Of a stretch of 64,000 nt of DNA, positions 28,086 to 36,615 are shown piece by piece. A model generated the notes under the pieces. The model ran no database searches. It saw only the letters and a program-made list of their open reading frames with translations, and was not told where the DNA came from. Source of the DNA: Pseudomonas sp. 8Z (GTDB taxonomy: Bacteria > Pseudomonadota > Gammaproteobacteria > Pseudomonadales > Pseudomonadaceae); NCBI RefSeq assembly GCF_902506535.1, contig NZ_LR733827.1, positions 37,679-101,678 on the forward strand, read 5' to 3'. The number at the start of each line of letters is the position of its first letter. The first letter of the stretch is position 1. The position numbers and the translations under genes are program-made.

Positions 28086-28101
28086 ACATATTTAGATATG
28101 T
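28086..28101. promoter_or_regulatory. Operator-like site 2 upstream of the reductase
   Basis: ACATATTTAGATATGT is a 16-bp dyad with 14 of 16 positions symmetric; its core ATATTTAGATAT fits ATAT(C/T)NNGATAT. It lies about 130 bases before the reductase start. The rest of 27982-28327 holds no gene that I can support. Confidence 0.5.
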
Positions 28102-28327
28102 CAATGTTTGGTTGTTGCATGACTCGCAACACATCGCCCGAGACGCCCCAATCTGGGTAGTGTGCCAAGCGCACTGCTAAATGGTGCTAGCCGCCGATGT
28201 CGAGCGGCGAATAGGGTGACTCGCGGCACAGTCTGCACGGTGCAAGGTGGGCTGTGGTTGTGGGCTGAAATTGAGATGCGTACCCTGCGCAGCGGCCGGG
28301 ATGGCCTAACCAGAAAAAGGACTTTTC

Positions 28328-28627
28328 ATGCGCGAACGTATTGCTCGAATCCTCGCCCTTGGCGTATTGCTCTGCACACTTACCGGCTGCGGCACGCTAT
28401 TTGGGCGCGCCGCCAGCAGCACCTCAGGCCCTGATTACTACCGTGGCACGGCCCACGATTTCGGTCTGTTGTTCGGCTCCGAGAGACTCAATCGTGGCTA
28501 TTTCCCGGCCACGCTCTGGTGTTGGGCATCTGTAGCCTGCCCCATCCTCACCCTGTACTCACTGCCAGCGGACATCGTCGTCGACACCGTTGCGCTGCCG
28601 TACGACATCTATCAGGTACACAACTGA
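28328..28627 (+). CDS. YceK/YidQ-family small lipoprotein
   Basis: A 99-residue probable lipoprotein of unknown function. A signal peptide ends in the lipobox LTGC (lipidated Cys about residue 20), followed by GTLFGRA. The YceK-family core follows, including [39 protein letters not shown] precedes the ATG by about 6 bases. It is a single gene ending before a tRNA on the other strand. The lack of Asp at +2 after the Cys suggests outer-membrane sorting. Confidence 0.8.
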   Translation: MRERIARILALGVLLCTLTGCGTLFGRAASSTSGPDYYRGTAHDFGLLFGSERLNRGYFPATLWCWASVACPILTLYSLPADIVVDTVALPYDIYQVHN

Positions 28628-28646
28628 ACCGCGTCTGCAGAAACCA

Positions 28647-28676
28647 AAAGGCCCCAGGTTTTCACCTGGGGCCTTT
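28647..28676 (-). terminator. Terminator of the tRNA-Arg gene
   Basis: The stem AAAGGCCCCAGGT / ACCTGGGGCCTTT (28647-28659, 28664-28676) lies 8 bases beyond the tRNA 3' end and is followed on the minus strand by TTGGTTT. Confidence 0.8.
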
Positions 28677-28683
28677 CACTATC

Positions 28684-28760
28684 TGGCGCATCCGGCGGGA
28701 TTCGAACCCACGACCCCTGCCTTCGGAGGGCAGTACTCTATCCAGCTGAGCTACGGATGC
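28684..28760 (-). tRNA. tRNA-Arg (anticodon CCG)
   Basis: The 77-base gene on the minus strand folds as a full cloverleaf. The acceptor arms are GCATCCG / CGGATGC, the D stem is GCTC/GAGT, the anticodon stem CTGCC/GGCAG holds the loop CTCCGAA (anticodon CCG, reading CGG), and the T arm is GTGGG-TTCGAAT-CCCGC. The discriminator G and an encoded CCA are present. tRNA genes are common integration sites, but no att repeat or integrase was seen nearby. Confidence 0.96.
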
Positions 28761-29100
28761 GTTGCGGGGCGCAATCATACGCATGTCGGCGGTTAGCGTC
28801 CATCGTGCATAAGTGTTCATTATTCAGAACGCACTTTACACTTTTAGACGGTATTGGGGCCCGTTCGCGAAGTTTTGGCCATTCTTTCAGGGTTTTTTAC
28901 CCGATACCTATTGCCCTTTATCGATGCCGCTCCTAGGATTCGTTTGAGATTTCAAACGCGGTGTTCAGCCGTTTAGAACCCTTCGCCCATTCGTCGCTCT
29001 GAATTTATTACCCGGCCCGCGTAGCGCCCCCAGGCGCTGCGTGGATTGCGCTCATGACTCCACCCCGACGCCTGGGCGTCGGTATTTGAAGGAGACCGCC
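28761..29100. promoter_or_regulatory. gabD upstream region with three dyads
   Basis: A 340-bp gap. CGTTTGAGATTTCAAACG (28941-28958) has perfect 7-bp arms and may be an operator. AGCGCC-CCCA-GGCGCT (29023-29038) and CCGACGCCTGGGCGTCGG (29065-29082, perfect 8-bp arms) are hairpins in the probable leader, the last just before the GAAGGAG ribosome site. No gene seen. Confidence 0.45.
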
Positions 29101-30552
29101 ATGCAACTGAAAGATGCCCAACTGTTCCGCCAGCAGGCCTATATCGATGGTCAGTGGTCGGATGCCGATAGCGGCCAGACCATTGCCGTGAACAACCCGG
29201 CGACTGGCGAGATCATTGGTTCCGTTCCCAAGATGGGCCGCGCGGAAACCCGTCGCGCCATCGAGGCTGCCGAGAAGGCGTTGCCGGCCTGGCGTGCGCT
29301 GACCGCCAAGGAGCGCGCGAACAAGCTGCGTCGCTGGTTCGAACTGCTGATGGAAAACCAGGATGACCTGGGCCGTCTGATGACCCTGGAGCAGGGCAAG
29401 CCACTGGCCGAGGCCAAGGGTGAGATCGCCTACGCCGCCTCCTTTATCGAGTGGTTCGCCGAAGAAGCCAAGCGCGTCTACGGTGACGTGATTCCGGGTC
29501 ACCAGCCGGACAAGCGCCTGATCGTCATTAAGCAGCCAATTGGCGTCACCGCTGCCATCACGCCGTGGAACTTCCCGGCGGCGATGATCACCCGCAAGGC
29601 CGGGCCGGCGTTGGCCGCCGGTTGCACCATGGTCATCAAGCCGGCTTCGCAAACGCCATTCTCCGCCCTGGCGCTGGTTGAGCTGGCCGAGCGCGCCGGC
29701 ATTCCGAAAGGCGTGCTGAGCGTGGTCACCGGTAGCGCCGGTGAAGTGGGTGGTGAGCTAACCGGCAACCCCATCGTGCGCAAGCTGAGCTTCACCGGTT
29801 CGACCGAAATCGGTCGCCAGTTGATGGCTGAATGCGCCCAGGACATCAAGAAGGTGTCGCTGGAGCTGGGCGGCAACGCGCCGTTCATCGTCTTCGATGA
29901 CGCTGATCTGGACGCTGCCGTCGAAGGCGCGCTGATCTCCAAGTTCCGTAACAACGGTCAGACCTGCGTATGCGCCAACCGCATCTATGTGCAGGACGGT
30001 GTTTACGACGCCTTCGCCGAGAAGCTCAGCGCCGCCGTGGCCAAGCTGAGTATCGGCAACGGTCTGGAAGATGGCGTGACCACTGGCCCGCTGATCGATA
30101 GCAAGGCGGTTGCCAAGGTGCAGGAACACATCGAGGACGCCGTTTCCAAGGGCGCCAAGATTGCCCTGGGCGGCAAGGCACATGCCTTGGGTGGCACCTT
30201 CTTCGAGCCGACCATTCTGGTCGATGTGCCGAAAAATGCTGCCGTGGCTAAGGAAGAGACTTTCGGCCCGCTGGCGCCGCTGTTCCGCTTCAAGGACGAC
30301 GCTGAAGTGATCGCCATGGCCAATGACACCGAGTTCGGCCTGGCCTCCTACTTCTACGCCCGCGACCTGGGCCGCGTGTTCCGCGTGGCCGAAGCGCTGG
30401 AGTACGGCATGGTGGGTATCAACACCGGCCTGATCTCCAACGAAGTGGCGCCGTTCGGTGGCGTCAAGGCGTCCGGCCTGGGCCGTGAAGGCTCCAAGTA
30501 CGGGATCGAGGATTACCTAGAGATCAAGTACATGTGCCTCGGTGGCATCTGA
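29101..30552 (+). CDS. gabD: Succinate-semialdehyde dehydrogenase (NADP+)
   Basis: GabD oxidises succinate semialdehyde to succinate, the last step of GABA and polyamine breakdown. The 483-residue length matches E. coli GabD (482). The ATG at 29101 follows GAAGGAG. Features are VTPWNFPAAMITRKAGPALA-type cofactor region (here AITPWNFPAAMITRKAGPAL), general-base Glu in SLELGGNAPFIVF, and catalytic Cys in NNGQTCVCANR (about residue 287; the next-but-one residue is also Cys, a redox pair seen in GabD proteins). gabT follows after 186 bases. Confidence 0.95.
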   Translation: MQLKDAQLFRQQAYIDGQWSDADSGQTIAVNNPATGEIIGSVPKMGRAETRRAIEAAEKALPAWRALTAKERANKLRRWFELLMENQDDLGRLMTLEQGKPLAEAKGEIAYAASFIEWFAEEAKRVYGDVIPGHQPDKRLIVIKQPIGVTAAITPWNFPAAMITRKAGPALAAGCTMVIKPASQTPFSALALVELAERAGIPKGVLSVVTGSAGEVGGELTGNPIVRKLSFTGSTEIGRQLMAECAQDIKKVSLELGGNAPFIVFDDADLDAAVEGALISKFRNNGQTCVCANRIYVQDGVYDAFAEKLSAAVAKLSIGNGLEDGVTTGPLIDSKAVAKVQEHIEDAVSKGAKIALGGKAHALGGTFFEPTILVDVPKNAAVAKEETFGPLAPLFRFKDDAEVIAMANDTEFGLASYFYARDLGRVFRVAEALEYGMVGINTGLISNEVAPFGGVKASGLGREGSKYGIEDYLEIKYMCLGGI

Positions 30553-30555
30553 TTC

Positions 30556-30686
30556 GGAAATCCGCTGATTTCCAAGACGGGGCAAGGTGCGAAAGAGCGT
30601 ACGGCGCCCCGGTTGTAAGCCGTAACCCTATTGAGTCCTTGGTGGCCCAGTTCAGTCGATCATCGCATGCTGAACTGACCCACCAC
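30556..30686 (+). other. Hairpins in the gabD-gabT spacer
   Basis: GGAAATC-CGCT-GATTTCC (30556-30573) follows the gabD stop. A larger dyad joins CAGTTCAG (30648-30655) to CTGAACTG (30670-30677), extended outward by GGTGG and CCACC. Neither is followed by a T tract, so they look like processing or attenuation structures rather than full terminators. Confidence 0.45.
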
Positions 30687-30738
30687 CGGGGGCATTCATC
30701 CTTCAACCGAGCCGCCCGATGACGGCCAAGAGGACACC

Positions 30739-32019
30739 ATGAGCAAGACCAACGAATCCCTGCTGCAACGTCGCCAGGCCGCTGTACCGCGCGGCGTCGG
30801 CCAGATCCACCCGATTGTCGCCGAGCGCGCCGAGAACGCCACCGTGTGGGACGTCGAAGGCCGCGAGTACATCGACTTCGCCGGCGGTATCGCGGTATTG
30901 AACACCGGCCACCTGCACCCGAAGGTGATCGCTGCCGTTCAGGAGCAACTGACCAAGCTGACCCACACCTGCTTCCAGGTGCTGGCGTACGAGCCCTACA
31001 TCGAGCTGTGCGAAGAAATCGCCAAGCGCGTACCGGGCGACTTCGCCAAGAAGACTCTGCTGGTCACCTCCGGCTCCGAAGCCGTCGAAAACGCCGTGAA
31101 GATCGCCCGTGCCGCCACCGGCCGTGCCGGCGTGATCGCCTTCACCGGCGCCTACCACGGCCGCACCATGATGACCCTGAGCCTGACCGGCAAGGTCGTA
31201 CCTTACTCCGCCGGCATGGGTCTGATGCCTGCAGGTGTGTACCGCGCCCAGGCGCCGTGCCCGCTGCATGGTGTGAGCGAGGACGAGTCCATCGCCAGCA
31301 TCGAGCGCATCTTCAAGAACGACGCGCAGCCGCAGGATATCGCCGCCATCATCATCGAGCCGGTGCAGGGCGAGGGTGGTTTCTACGTCAACTCGCCTGC
31401 GTTCATGCAGCGCCTGCGCGCCCTGTGCGACCAGCACGGCATTCTGCTGATCGCTGACGAAGTGCAGACTGGCGCTGGCCGTACCGGCACCTTCTTCGCC
31501 ACCGAGCAACTGGGCGTGGTGCCGGATCTGACCACCTTCGCCAAGTCCGTTGGCGGCGGCTTCCCGATTTCCGGCGTGTGCGGCAAGGCCGAGATCATGG
31601 ACACCATCGCCCCCGGCGGCCTGGGCGGCACCTACGCGGGCAGCCCGATTGCCTGCGCCGCGGCCTTGGCCGTGCTCAAGGTGTTCGACGAAGAGAACCT
31701 GCTGGCGCGCTCCAACGACGTCGGCGAGAAGCTCAAAGCCGGCCTGAGCAAGATTGCTGAGAAGCACAAGGTGATCGGTGACGTGCGCGGCCTGGGTTCG
31801 ATGGTCGCCATCGAGCTGTTCGAGGGCGGTGACGTGCACAAGCCGGCTGCCGAGCTGGTGGGCAAGATCGTTGCCCGTGCTCGCGAGAAGGGCCTGATCC
31901 TGCTGTCGTGCGGCACCTACTACAACGTCATCCGCTTCCTGATGCCCGTCACCATTCCTGACGCGCAACTGGAAAAAGGCATCGCCATCGTCGCCGAGTG
32001 CTTCGACGAGCTGGCCTGA
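30739..32019 (+). CDS. gabT: 4-aminobutyrate aminotransferase
   Basis: A PLP enzyme that transfers the amino group of GABA (and often 5-aminovalerate) to 2-oxoglutarate, giving succinate semialdehyde for GabD. It is 426 residues. Class-III signatures are TSGSEAVENAVKIARAATGR (about 109-128), AFTGAYHGRTMMTLSLTGK, LLIADEVQTGAGRTGTFFA and the Schiff-base region TFAKSVGGGFPISGV (Lys near residue 268). GAGGA precedes the ATG by about 6 bases. A terminator follows. Confidence 0.95.
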   Translation: MSKTNESLLQRRQAAVPRGVGQIHPIVAERAENATVWDVEGREYIDFAGGIAVLNTGHLHPKVIAAVQEQLTKLTHTCFQVLAYEPYIELCEEIAKRVPGDFAKKTLLVTSGSEAVENAVKIARAATGRAGVIAFTGAYHGRTMMTLSLTGKVVPYSAGMGLMPAGVYRAQAPCPLHGVSEDESIASIERIFKNDAQPQDIAAIIIEPVQGEGGFYVNSPAFMQRLRALCDQHGILLIADEVQTGAGRTGTFFATEQLGVVPDLTTFAKSVGGGFPISGVCGKAEIMDTIAPGGLGGTYAGSPIACAAALAVLKVFDEENLLARSNDVGEKLKAGLSKIAEKHKVIGDVRGLGSMVAIELFEGGDVHKPAAELVGKIVARAREKGLILLSCGTYYNVIRFLMPVTIPDAQLEKGIAIVAECFDELA

Positions 32020-32069
32020 GTCGTTCCTGCCGTACCTGCGCCCGTGGCTCACTAGGCCGGGCGCATCTG

Positions 32070-32095
32070 AGACCCGCCTTGTGCGGGTCTTTTTT
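32070..32095 (+). terminator. Terminator of gabT
   Basis: AGACCCGC / GCGGGTCT with loop CTTGT is followed by TTTTTC. Confidence 0.87.
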
Positions 32096-32135
32096 CATGA
32101 GCGTTCGTTGATTGCCAGCCTCTGAAGCCTCCCTG

Positions 32136-32190
32136 GTAGGGCGGGTGAAACCCGCCACTTTCGCCATGGCGGGTTGCACCCGCCCGACGG
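32136..32190. repeat. Palindromic repeat (GTAGGGCGGGTG family)
   Basis: GTAGGGCGGGTGAAACCCGCC and TGGCGGGTTGCACCCGCCC arms surround a short centre. It is nearly the same as the element in the mdc operon (20392-20453). Confidence 0.75.
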
Positions 32191-32234
32191 GATTGTGTCG
32201 TGGCTTACCAGGCAGGGCGCATCTGAGAGCTGTC

Positions 32235-33083
32235 TTACTCGTGGTTGCGCTTGGCCTGGCGCTGGGCATCGATCATCTGTTTGGCGACTGTCCAACTGGT
32301 GGCGTTGGGGCGTGTATCGTCCAGCGCCGGTGGGTTGGCGTACTCTGGGTAGTCGCGGGTGATGGCGTCGCGCAGCACCATTGGCAGAGCATCGACACCG
32401 GCGACGCTCTGCCCCATGGCGTTGAACACCATCAGCCCTGGGCGGCTGCCCATCTGCATGAACGGTAACCACGGGGCGATACGCACCCAGGCCAGGGCTG
32501 CGTTGGCGCTGGCCTGGCTGCGGTCGAGCAGGGTGGCGCGGTCGGCGACGAAGTCGAAAATCTCCATCGCGTGATAGTGATTGCCCACATACTCCGGGTA
32601 GTCGCCGGCCAGCGGGTTGGGGTAGAACAGTGGAATCTCGCTGGGGGCGAATACACGCTCGCCCTGTTCGCGGAAGGCAAATGGGAAGGGGCGCCCTTGG
32701 GCGTCACGCTCGAAGAACGGCGGCAGGTTCACCGGGTCGTTGGCCACGTGCATCACGCTCACCTCACGGCCTATCCAGGGGTTGTGCCAGGTCTGCAATG
32801 GCTGCCCGCTGGTGGGGTCGAGGTAGAGCATCAATTCGCGCGATACCAGGCGAAAGCCTGTGCCGCGCTCGGCGTCGTGCAGTGTGCCGCACTGGCGCAC
32901 GTTCATGCCCTCGACCTTGAACAGCAGGCGATCACGCTCGCCCTCGATGCGCGACCAGACCTGGCCACTCCAGTGGAAGGTGACCGCCTGGCTATCGTGC
33001 AGTGAGCCATGCACCTTGCGCAGCGCCAGGAGCGCGTCGGCAGGTTGGGCAAGGTTCAGGGGGGCGTGTGTTGCGTCGATCAT
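32235..33083 (-). CDS. DUF1838-family protein
   Basis: A protein of about 282 residues of unknown function. The ATG at 33083 (MIDATHAPLNLAQPADALLA) has GGAG 8 bases upstream; a start 20 codons earlier lacks one. Recognisable family features are WSGQVWSRIEGERDRLLFKV, ELMLYLDPTSGQPLQTWHNP and the C-terminal WLPFMQMGSRPGLMVFNA. No signal peptide is evident. It is followed in the opposite reading direction by no gene; upstream is a cupin gene in the same direction 107 bases away. No pathway can be assigned. Confidence 0.7.
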   Translation of the reverse strand: MIDATHAPLNLAQPADALLALRKVHGSLHDSQAVTFHWSGQVWSRIEGERDRLLFKVEGMNVRQCGTLHDAERGTGFRLVSRELMLYLDPTSGQPLQTWHNPWIGREVSVMHVANDPVNLPPFFERDAQGRPFPFAFREQGERVFAPSEIPLFYPNPLAGDYPEYVGNHYHAMEIFDFVADRATLLDRSQASANAALAWVRIAPWLPFMQMGSRPGLMVFNAMGQSVAGVDALPMVLRDAITRDYPEYANPPALDDTRPNATSWTVAKQMIDAQRQAKRNHE

Positions 33084-33190
33084 CAGGCCGGCTCCGGTGG
33101 CATTGAGCGCGCCAGTGTATGCCAGCATGGGCGCGCTGAGCATGCCCCATCAGCCTGCCAAGCGCGCGGCCGCAGCAAGCGTTCGGGAAC

Positions 33191-33550
33191 TTACTGGGCC
33201 TCAAAGATCACATAAACCTTACGGCACGCTTCGAGCACTTCCCAGGTGCCGGAAAAACCGGCAGGAATCACGAAACGGTCGCCCGCGCGTACCGTCTTGG
33301 CGTTGCCCTCGGCATCGCGCAGCACGGCAACGCCCTGGAGAATTTCGCAGTATTCGTGCTCGCTGTAATTCACCGTCCATTGCCCCGCGGCGCCTTCCCA
33401 GACGCCGCTGCTGAACTGGCCGCAGGGGCTGCTGTAGTGGTTGCGCACGTTCTGCTCAGGGTCGCCCTTGAGCACCTTTTGCGGGGCTGGGCGATAGTGT
33501 TCGGCGACCGTTACGGCCTGGGCGAAGTCGACGATCTGCTCAATGTTCAT
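33191..33550 (-). CDS. Small cupin-domain protein (ureidoglycine aminohydrolase-type cupin)
   Basis: A 119-residue single-domain cupin. Motifs are EHEYCEILQGVAVLRDAEG (about 65-83) and VRAGDRFVIPAGFSGTWEV (about 88-106), typical of the DUF861 cupin group. The start at 33550 (MNIEQIVDF) has GGA upstream. It is divergent from kauB and shares its control region, including the site at 33617-33633, so a link with polyamine metabolism is possible. The enzyme activity, if any, is unknown. Confidence 0.78.
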   Translation of the reverse strand: MNIEQIVDFAQAVTVAEHYRPAPQKVLKGDPEQNVRNHYSSPCGQFSSGVWEGAAGQWTVNYSEHEYCEILQGVAVLRDAEGNAKTVRAGDRFVIPAGFSGTWEVLEACRKVYVIFEAQ

Positions 33551-33616
33551 CTGGCTTTTCCGGGGGAGAGAGTGGCCTGCCGGAGGTGTTGGCAGGAGTC
33601 GATTCACAGCAGTCTA

Positions 33617-33633
33617 TGTGTGGAAAAATGAAC
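33617..33633. promoter_or_regulatory. Candidate PauR/PuuR-type operator upstream of kauB
   Basis: TGTGTGGAAAAATGAAC matches the element at 39932-39948 upstream of a pauB-type gene at 15 of 17 positions. Its end, AAATGAACA with the next base, resembles the E. coli PuuR target that I recall (ending TAATGAACA). The PuuR/PauR-type regulator is encoded at 44163. It lies in the 244-bp kauB/cupin divergent region. Confidence 0.5.
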
Positions 33634-33794
33634 ATGACAAGGGTGATTCTGTTGCTTTTGTCAAAAATATTGAAAACCTTCGTGTCGCTGGTTTAGTGTG
33701 GCGCACAGGCTTGGGCCAGCACGCTGGCCTCGCGAACTTTTTGCCGGTGCTGCCTGCGTGGCGCCGCCGAACCTTATATAGAGAGGATGCTGCA

Positions 33795-35288
33795 ATGACC
33801 GATCTGACCCGCGCTGACTGGGAGCAACGTGCTCAGGCCCTGACCATCGAAACCCGTGCCTTCATCCACGGCGAGTACCGTGCGGCGGACTCCGGCGCTA
33901 CCTTCGATTGCATCAGCCCGGTCGATGGCCGGGTGCTGGGTCAGGTCGCTAGCTGTGACCTCGCCGACGCCGAGCTGGCGGTCAGGGACGCTCGCGCCAC
34001 GTTCGACTCGGGCGTGTGGTCGCGTATGGCGCCGGTGCAGCGCAAGAAAATCATGATTCGCTTCGCCGACCTGATCGATGCTCACGGCGAAGAGCTGGCC
34101 CTGCTGGAAACGCTGGATATGGGCAAGCCGATCAGCGATTCGCTGAATGTCGACGTCCCCAATGCCTCGCGCGCCATCCGCTGGAGCGGCGAGGCCATCG
34201 ACAAGATCTATGACGAAGTGGCAGCCACCGCGCATGATGAATTGGGTCTGGTCACGCGTGAGCCGGTGGGCGTGGTCGCGGCCATCGTGCCGTGGAACTT
34301 CCCCCTGTTGATGACCAGTTGGAAGCTTGGCCCGGCGTTGGCCACCGGTAACTCGGTGATCCTCAAGCCCTCAGAGAAATCGCCGCTGACCGCCATTCGC
34401 CTGGCCCAACTGGCCATCGACGCGGGTATCCCGGCTGGCGTATTCAACGTCCTGCCGGGCTTCGGCCACACGGTGGGCAAAGCGCTGGCCCTGCATATGG
34501 ATGTCGATACCCTGGTGTTCACCGGTTCGACCAAGATCGCCAAGCAACTGATGATCTACGCTGGCGAATCGAACATGAAGCGCGTCTGGCTGGAGGCCGG
34601 TGGCAAGAGCCCGAACATTGTCTTCGCCGACGCACCAGACCTCAAGGCTGCCGCCGAGGCTGCCGCCAGCGCCATCGCCTTCAATCAGGGTGAAGTCTGC
34701 ACTGCCGGTTCGCGCCTGTTGGTGGAAAACGCCATCAAGGAGCAGTTCGTGCCCATGGTGGTCGAGGCCATCAAGACCTGGAAAGCGGGCAACCCGCTGG
34801 ACCCAGCCACCAACGTCGGCGCGTTGGTCGACACCACCCAGATGAACAACGTGCTGAGTTACATCCAGGCCGGCCACGAAGACGGCGCCAAACTGGTGGC
34901 TGGCGGTAATCGCGTGCTGGAAGAAACCGGCGGCACCTACGTTGAGCCGACCATCTTCGATGGTGTGAACAACGCCATGCGTATCGCCAAGGAAGAAATC
35001 TTCGGCCCGGTGCTGTCGGTGATCGGCTTTGATGACGAGGCCGATGCCGTGGCCATCGCCAACGACACCATCTACGGCCTGGCGGCCGGCATCTGGACCA
35101 GCAACCTGTCGCGCGCCCATCGCGTTGGCCGCGCGGTGCGGGCCGGCAGCGTATGGATCAACCAGTACGATGGCGGCGACATGACCGCGCCGTTCGGCGG
35201 CTTCAAGCAGTCCGGCAATGGCCGCGACAAGTCGCTGCACGCCTTCGACAAGTACACCGAGATCAAGGCCACCTGGATCAAGCTCTGA
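33795..35288 (+). CDS. kauB: Gamma-glutamylaminobutyraldehyde dehydrogenase (KauB/PauC)
   Basis: A broad aldehyde dehydrogenase of 497 residues. In Pseudomonas it oxidises gamma-glutamyl-gamma-aminobutyraldehyde and related aminoaldehydes in polyamine breakdown. The ATG at 33795 has GAGAGG 8 bases upstream and gives MTDLTRADWEQRAQALTIET, the PuuC-type N-terminus. Features are AIVPWNFPLLMTSWKLGPAL, general-base Glu in WLEAGGKSPNIVF, catalytic Cys in NQGEVCTAGSR (about residue 302) and FGGFKQSGNGRDKSLHAFDK at the end. It fits between the PauB and GabT steps encoded nearby. Confidence 0.93.
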   Translation: MTDLTRADWEQRAQALTIETRAFIHGEYRAADSGATFDCISPVDGRVLGQVASCDLADAELAVRDARATFDSGVWSRMAPVQRKKIMIRFADLIDAHGEELALLETLDMGKPISDSLNVDVPNASRAIRWSGEAIDKIYDEVAATAHDELGLVTREPVGVVAAIVPWNFPLLMTSWKLGPALATGNSVILKPSEKSPLTAIRLAQLAIDAGIPAGVFNVLPGFGHTVGKALALHMDVDTLVFTGSTKIAKQLMIYAGESNMKRVWLEAGGKSPNIVFADAPDLKAAAEAAASAIAFNQGEVCTAGSRLLVENAIKEQFVPMVVEAIKTWKAGNPLDPATNVGALVDTTQMNNVLSYIQAGHEDGAKLVAGGNRVLEETGGTYVEPTIFDGVNNAMRIAKEEIFGPVLSVIGFDDEADAVAIANDTIYGLAAGIWTSNLSRAHRVGRAVRAGSVWINQYDGGDMTAPFGGFKQSGNGRDKSLHAFDKYTEIKATWIKL

Positions 35289-35457
35289 ACAGCGGCTTCA
35301 GGCCGCCGGTCACGGCGGCTATCCAACTGCGGCTGGGCTTCCACGGGGAGTCCAGCCGCTTTGCTTCCACGAATATGGACAGTTGGCGCTCACCCATGCG
35401 TTGGCGAGTGTGCGGCGCCGCTCGCTAAGCAGTACCGTGACGACAAGGAATCTGGTA

Positions 35458-36609
35458 ATGCGTTGGGGTACCTATTTCGCCGTCTGCGCGGCGGTCATCA
35501 GCATCGGCTTGGCGCTGGGGGTGACCATGCCGCTGGTGTCGCTGCGCCTGGAAAGCTGGGGCTACGACTCCTTCGCCATCGGTGTGATGGCCGCGACACC
35601 CGCTGTGGGCGTACTGCTCGGTGCTTCGTTGGCCGGGCGCCTGGCGGCGCGCCTTGGTACGACACCTTTGATGCAGCTCTGTTTGCTGTTGGGGGCGCTG
35701 TCGCTTGCGGGGTTGGCGCTGGTGCAGAACTACGCCATGTGGCTGGTGCTGCGTTTGTTCATCGGCGTGGCACTGACGGTGGTGTTTATCCTCGGTGAAA
35801 GCTGGATCAACCAGATCGCCGTGGAAAAGTGGCGCGGGCGTCTGGTGGCGCTGTATGGCACCGGTTATGCGCTCAGCCAACTGAGCGGGCCGCTGCTGCT
35901 CAGCGCTCTGGGCACCAGCACCGATCTGGGTTTCTGGACGGGCGTGGGGCTGCTGATCGGGGGCTCGCTGATGCTGCTCGGGCGCAGCGGTGCACCGCAG
36001 GTGGACGCGCACAGTGCCACCGGGCGAGGGCTGTCGGTGTTCTGCCGTACGCTGCCGGCGATTGCCTGGGCGGTGATGCTGTTCGCTGCCTTCGAGGCGA
36101 TGATGCTGACCTTGTTGCCGATCTATGGCCTGCGTCAGGGCTTCACTCAGGAGGTGGCGTTGTTGATGGCCAGTGTGGTGGTGGTCGGCGATGCCGCGCT
36201 GCAACTGCCCATCGGCTGGTTGGCTGATCGTCTGTCGCGGCAGAGGCTGTTCCGCGCTTGTGGACTGGCACTGTTGCTGTCGAGCCTGGCGATTCCGCTG
36301 GCGCTGCACACGCCGTTGATCTGGCCGCTGTTCGTCGCCTTTGGCGCCAGCGCCGGTGGCCTGTTCACCCTGTCGCTGATCATCATTGGCGAGCGCTACC
36401 GTGACGATGAACTGGTGCGGGCCAATGCCCATGTCGCTCAGCTCTGGGGGCTCGGTTGCCTGGTCGGGCCTTTGCTCACTGGTGCTGTGAGCCAGTGGCT
36501 GAGCGGCCATGCCCTGCCGCTGATGATGGCGGCAGGCGCGCTGGTGTTTATCGTGCTGGCCGGGCGGCCCGGTGCTTTCAGCGATGGTGTGGCGGTCACG
36601 CGCGGCTGA
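35458..36609 (+). CDS. MFS transporter (YcaD-like)
   Basis: An inner-membrane transporter of 383 residues with about 12 hydrophobic segments. The ATG at 35458 has AAGGA 7 bases upstream; the longer reading has no membrane character before it. Features are GAR-like loops GRLAARLGTTPLMQL (2-3 loop) and GWLADRLSRQRLFRACG (8-9 loop), and GESWINQIAVEKWRGRLVAL. It sits 169 bases after kauB and converges on the MocR gene with a 6-base gap. Polyamine export or uptake is a guess from context only. Confidence 0.82.
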   Translation: MRWGTYFAVCAAVISIGLALGVTMPLVSLRLESWGYDSFAIGVMAATPAVGVLLGASLAGRLAARLGTTPLMQLCLLLGALSLAGLALVQNYAMWLVLRLFIGVALTVVFILGESWINQIAVEKWRGRLVALYGTGYALSQLSGPLLLSALGTSTDLGFWTGVGLLIGGSLMLLGRSGAPQVDAHSATGRGLSVFCRTLPAIAWAVMLFAAFEAMMLTLLPIYGLRQGFTQEVALLMASVVVVGDAALQLPIGWLADRLSRQRLFRACGLALLLSSLAIPLALHTPLIWPLFVAFGASAGGLFTLSLIIIGERYRDDELVRANAHVAQLWGLGCLVGPLLTGAVSQWLSGHALPLMMAAGALVFIVLAGRPGAFSDGVAVTRG

Positions 36610-36615
36610 GGCCGT

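Noticed and set aside
28684..28760. tRNA-Arg as an integration site of a mobile element
   Set aside because: No integrase gene, no repeated tRNA 3' end and no base-composition shift were seen near it.
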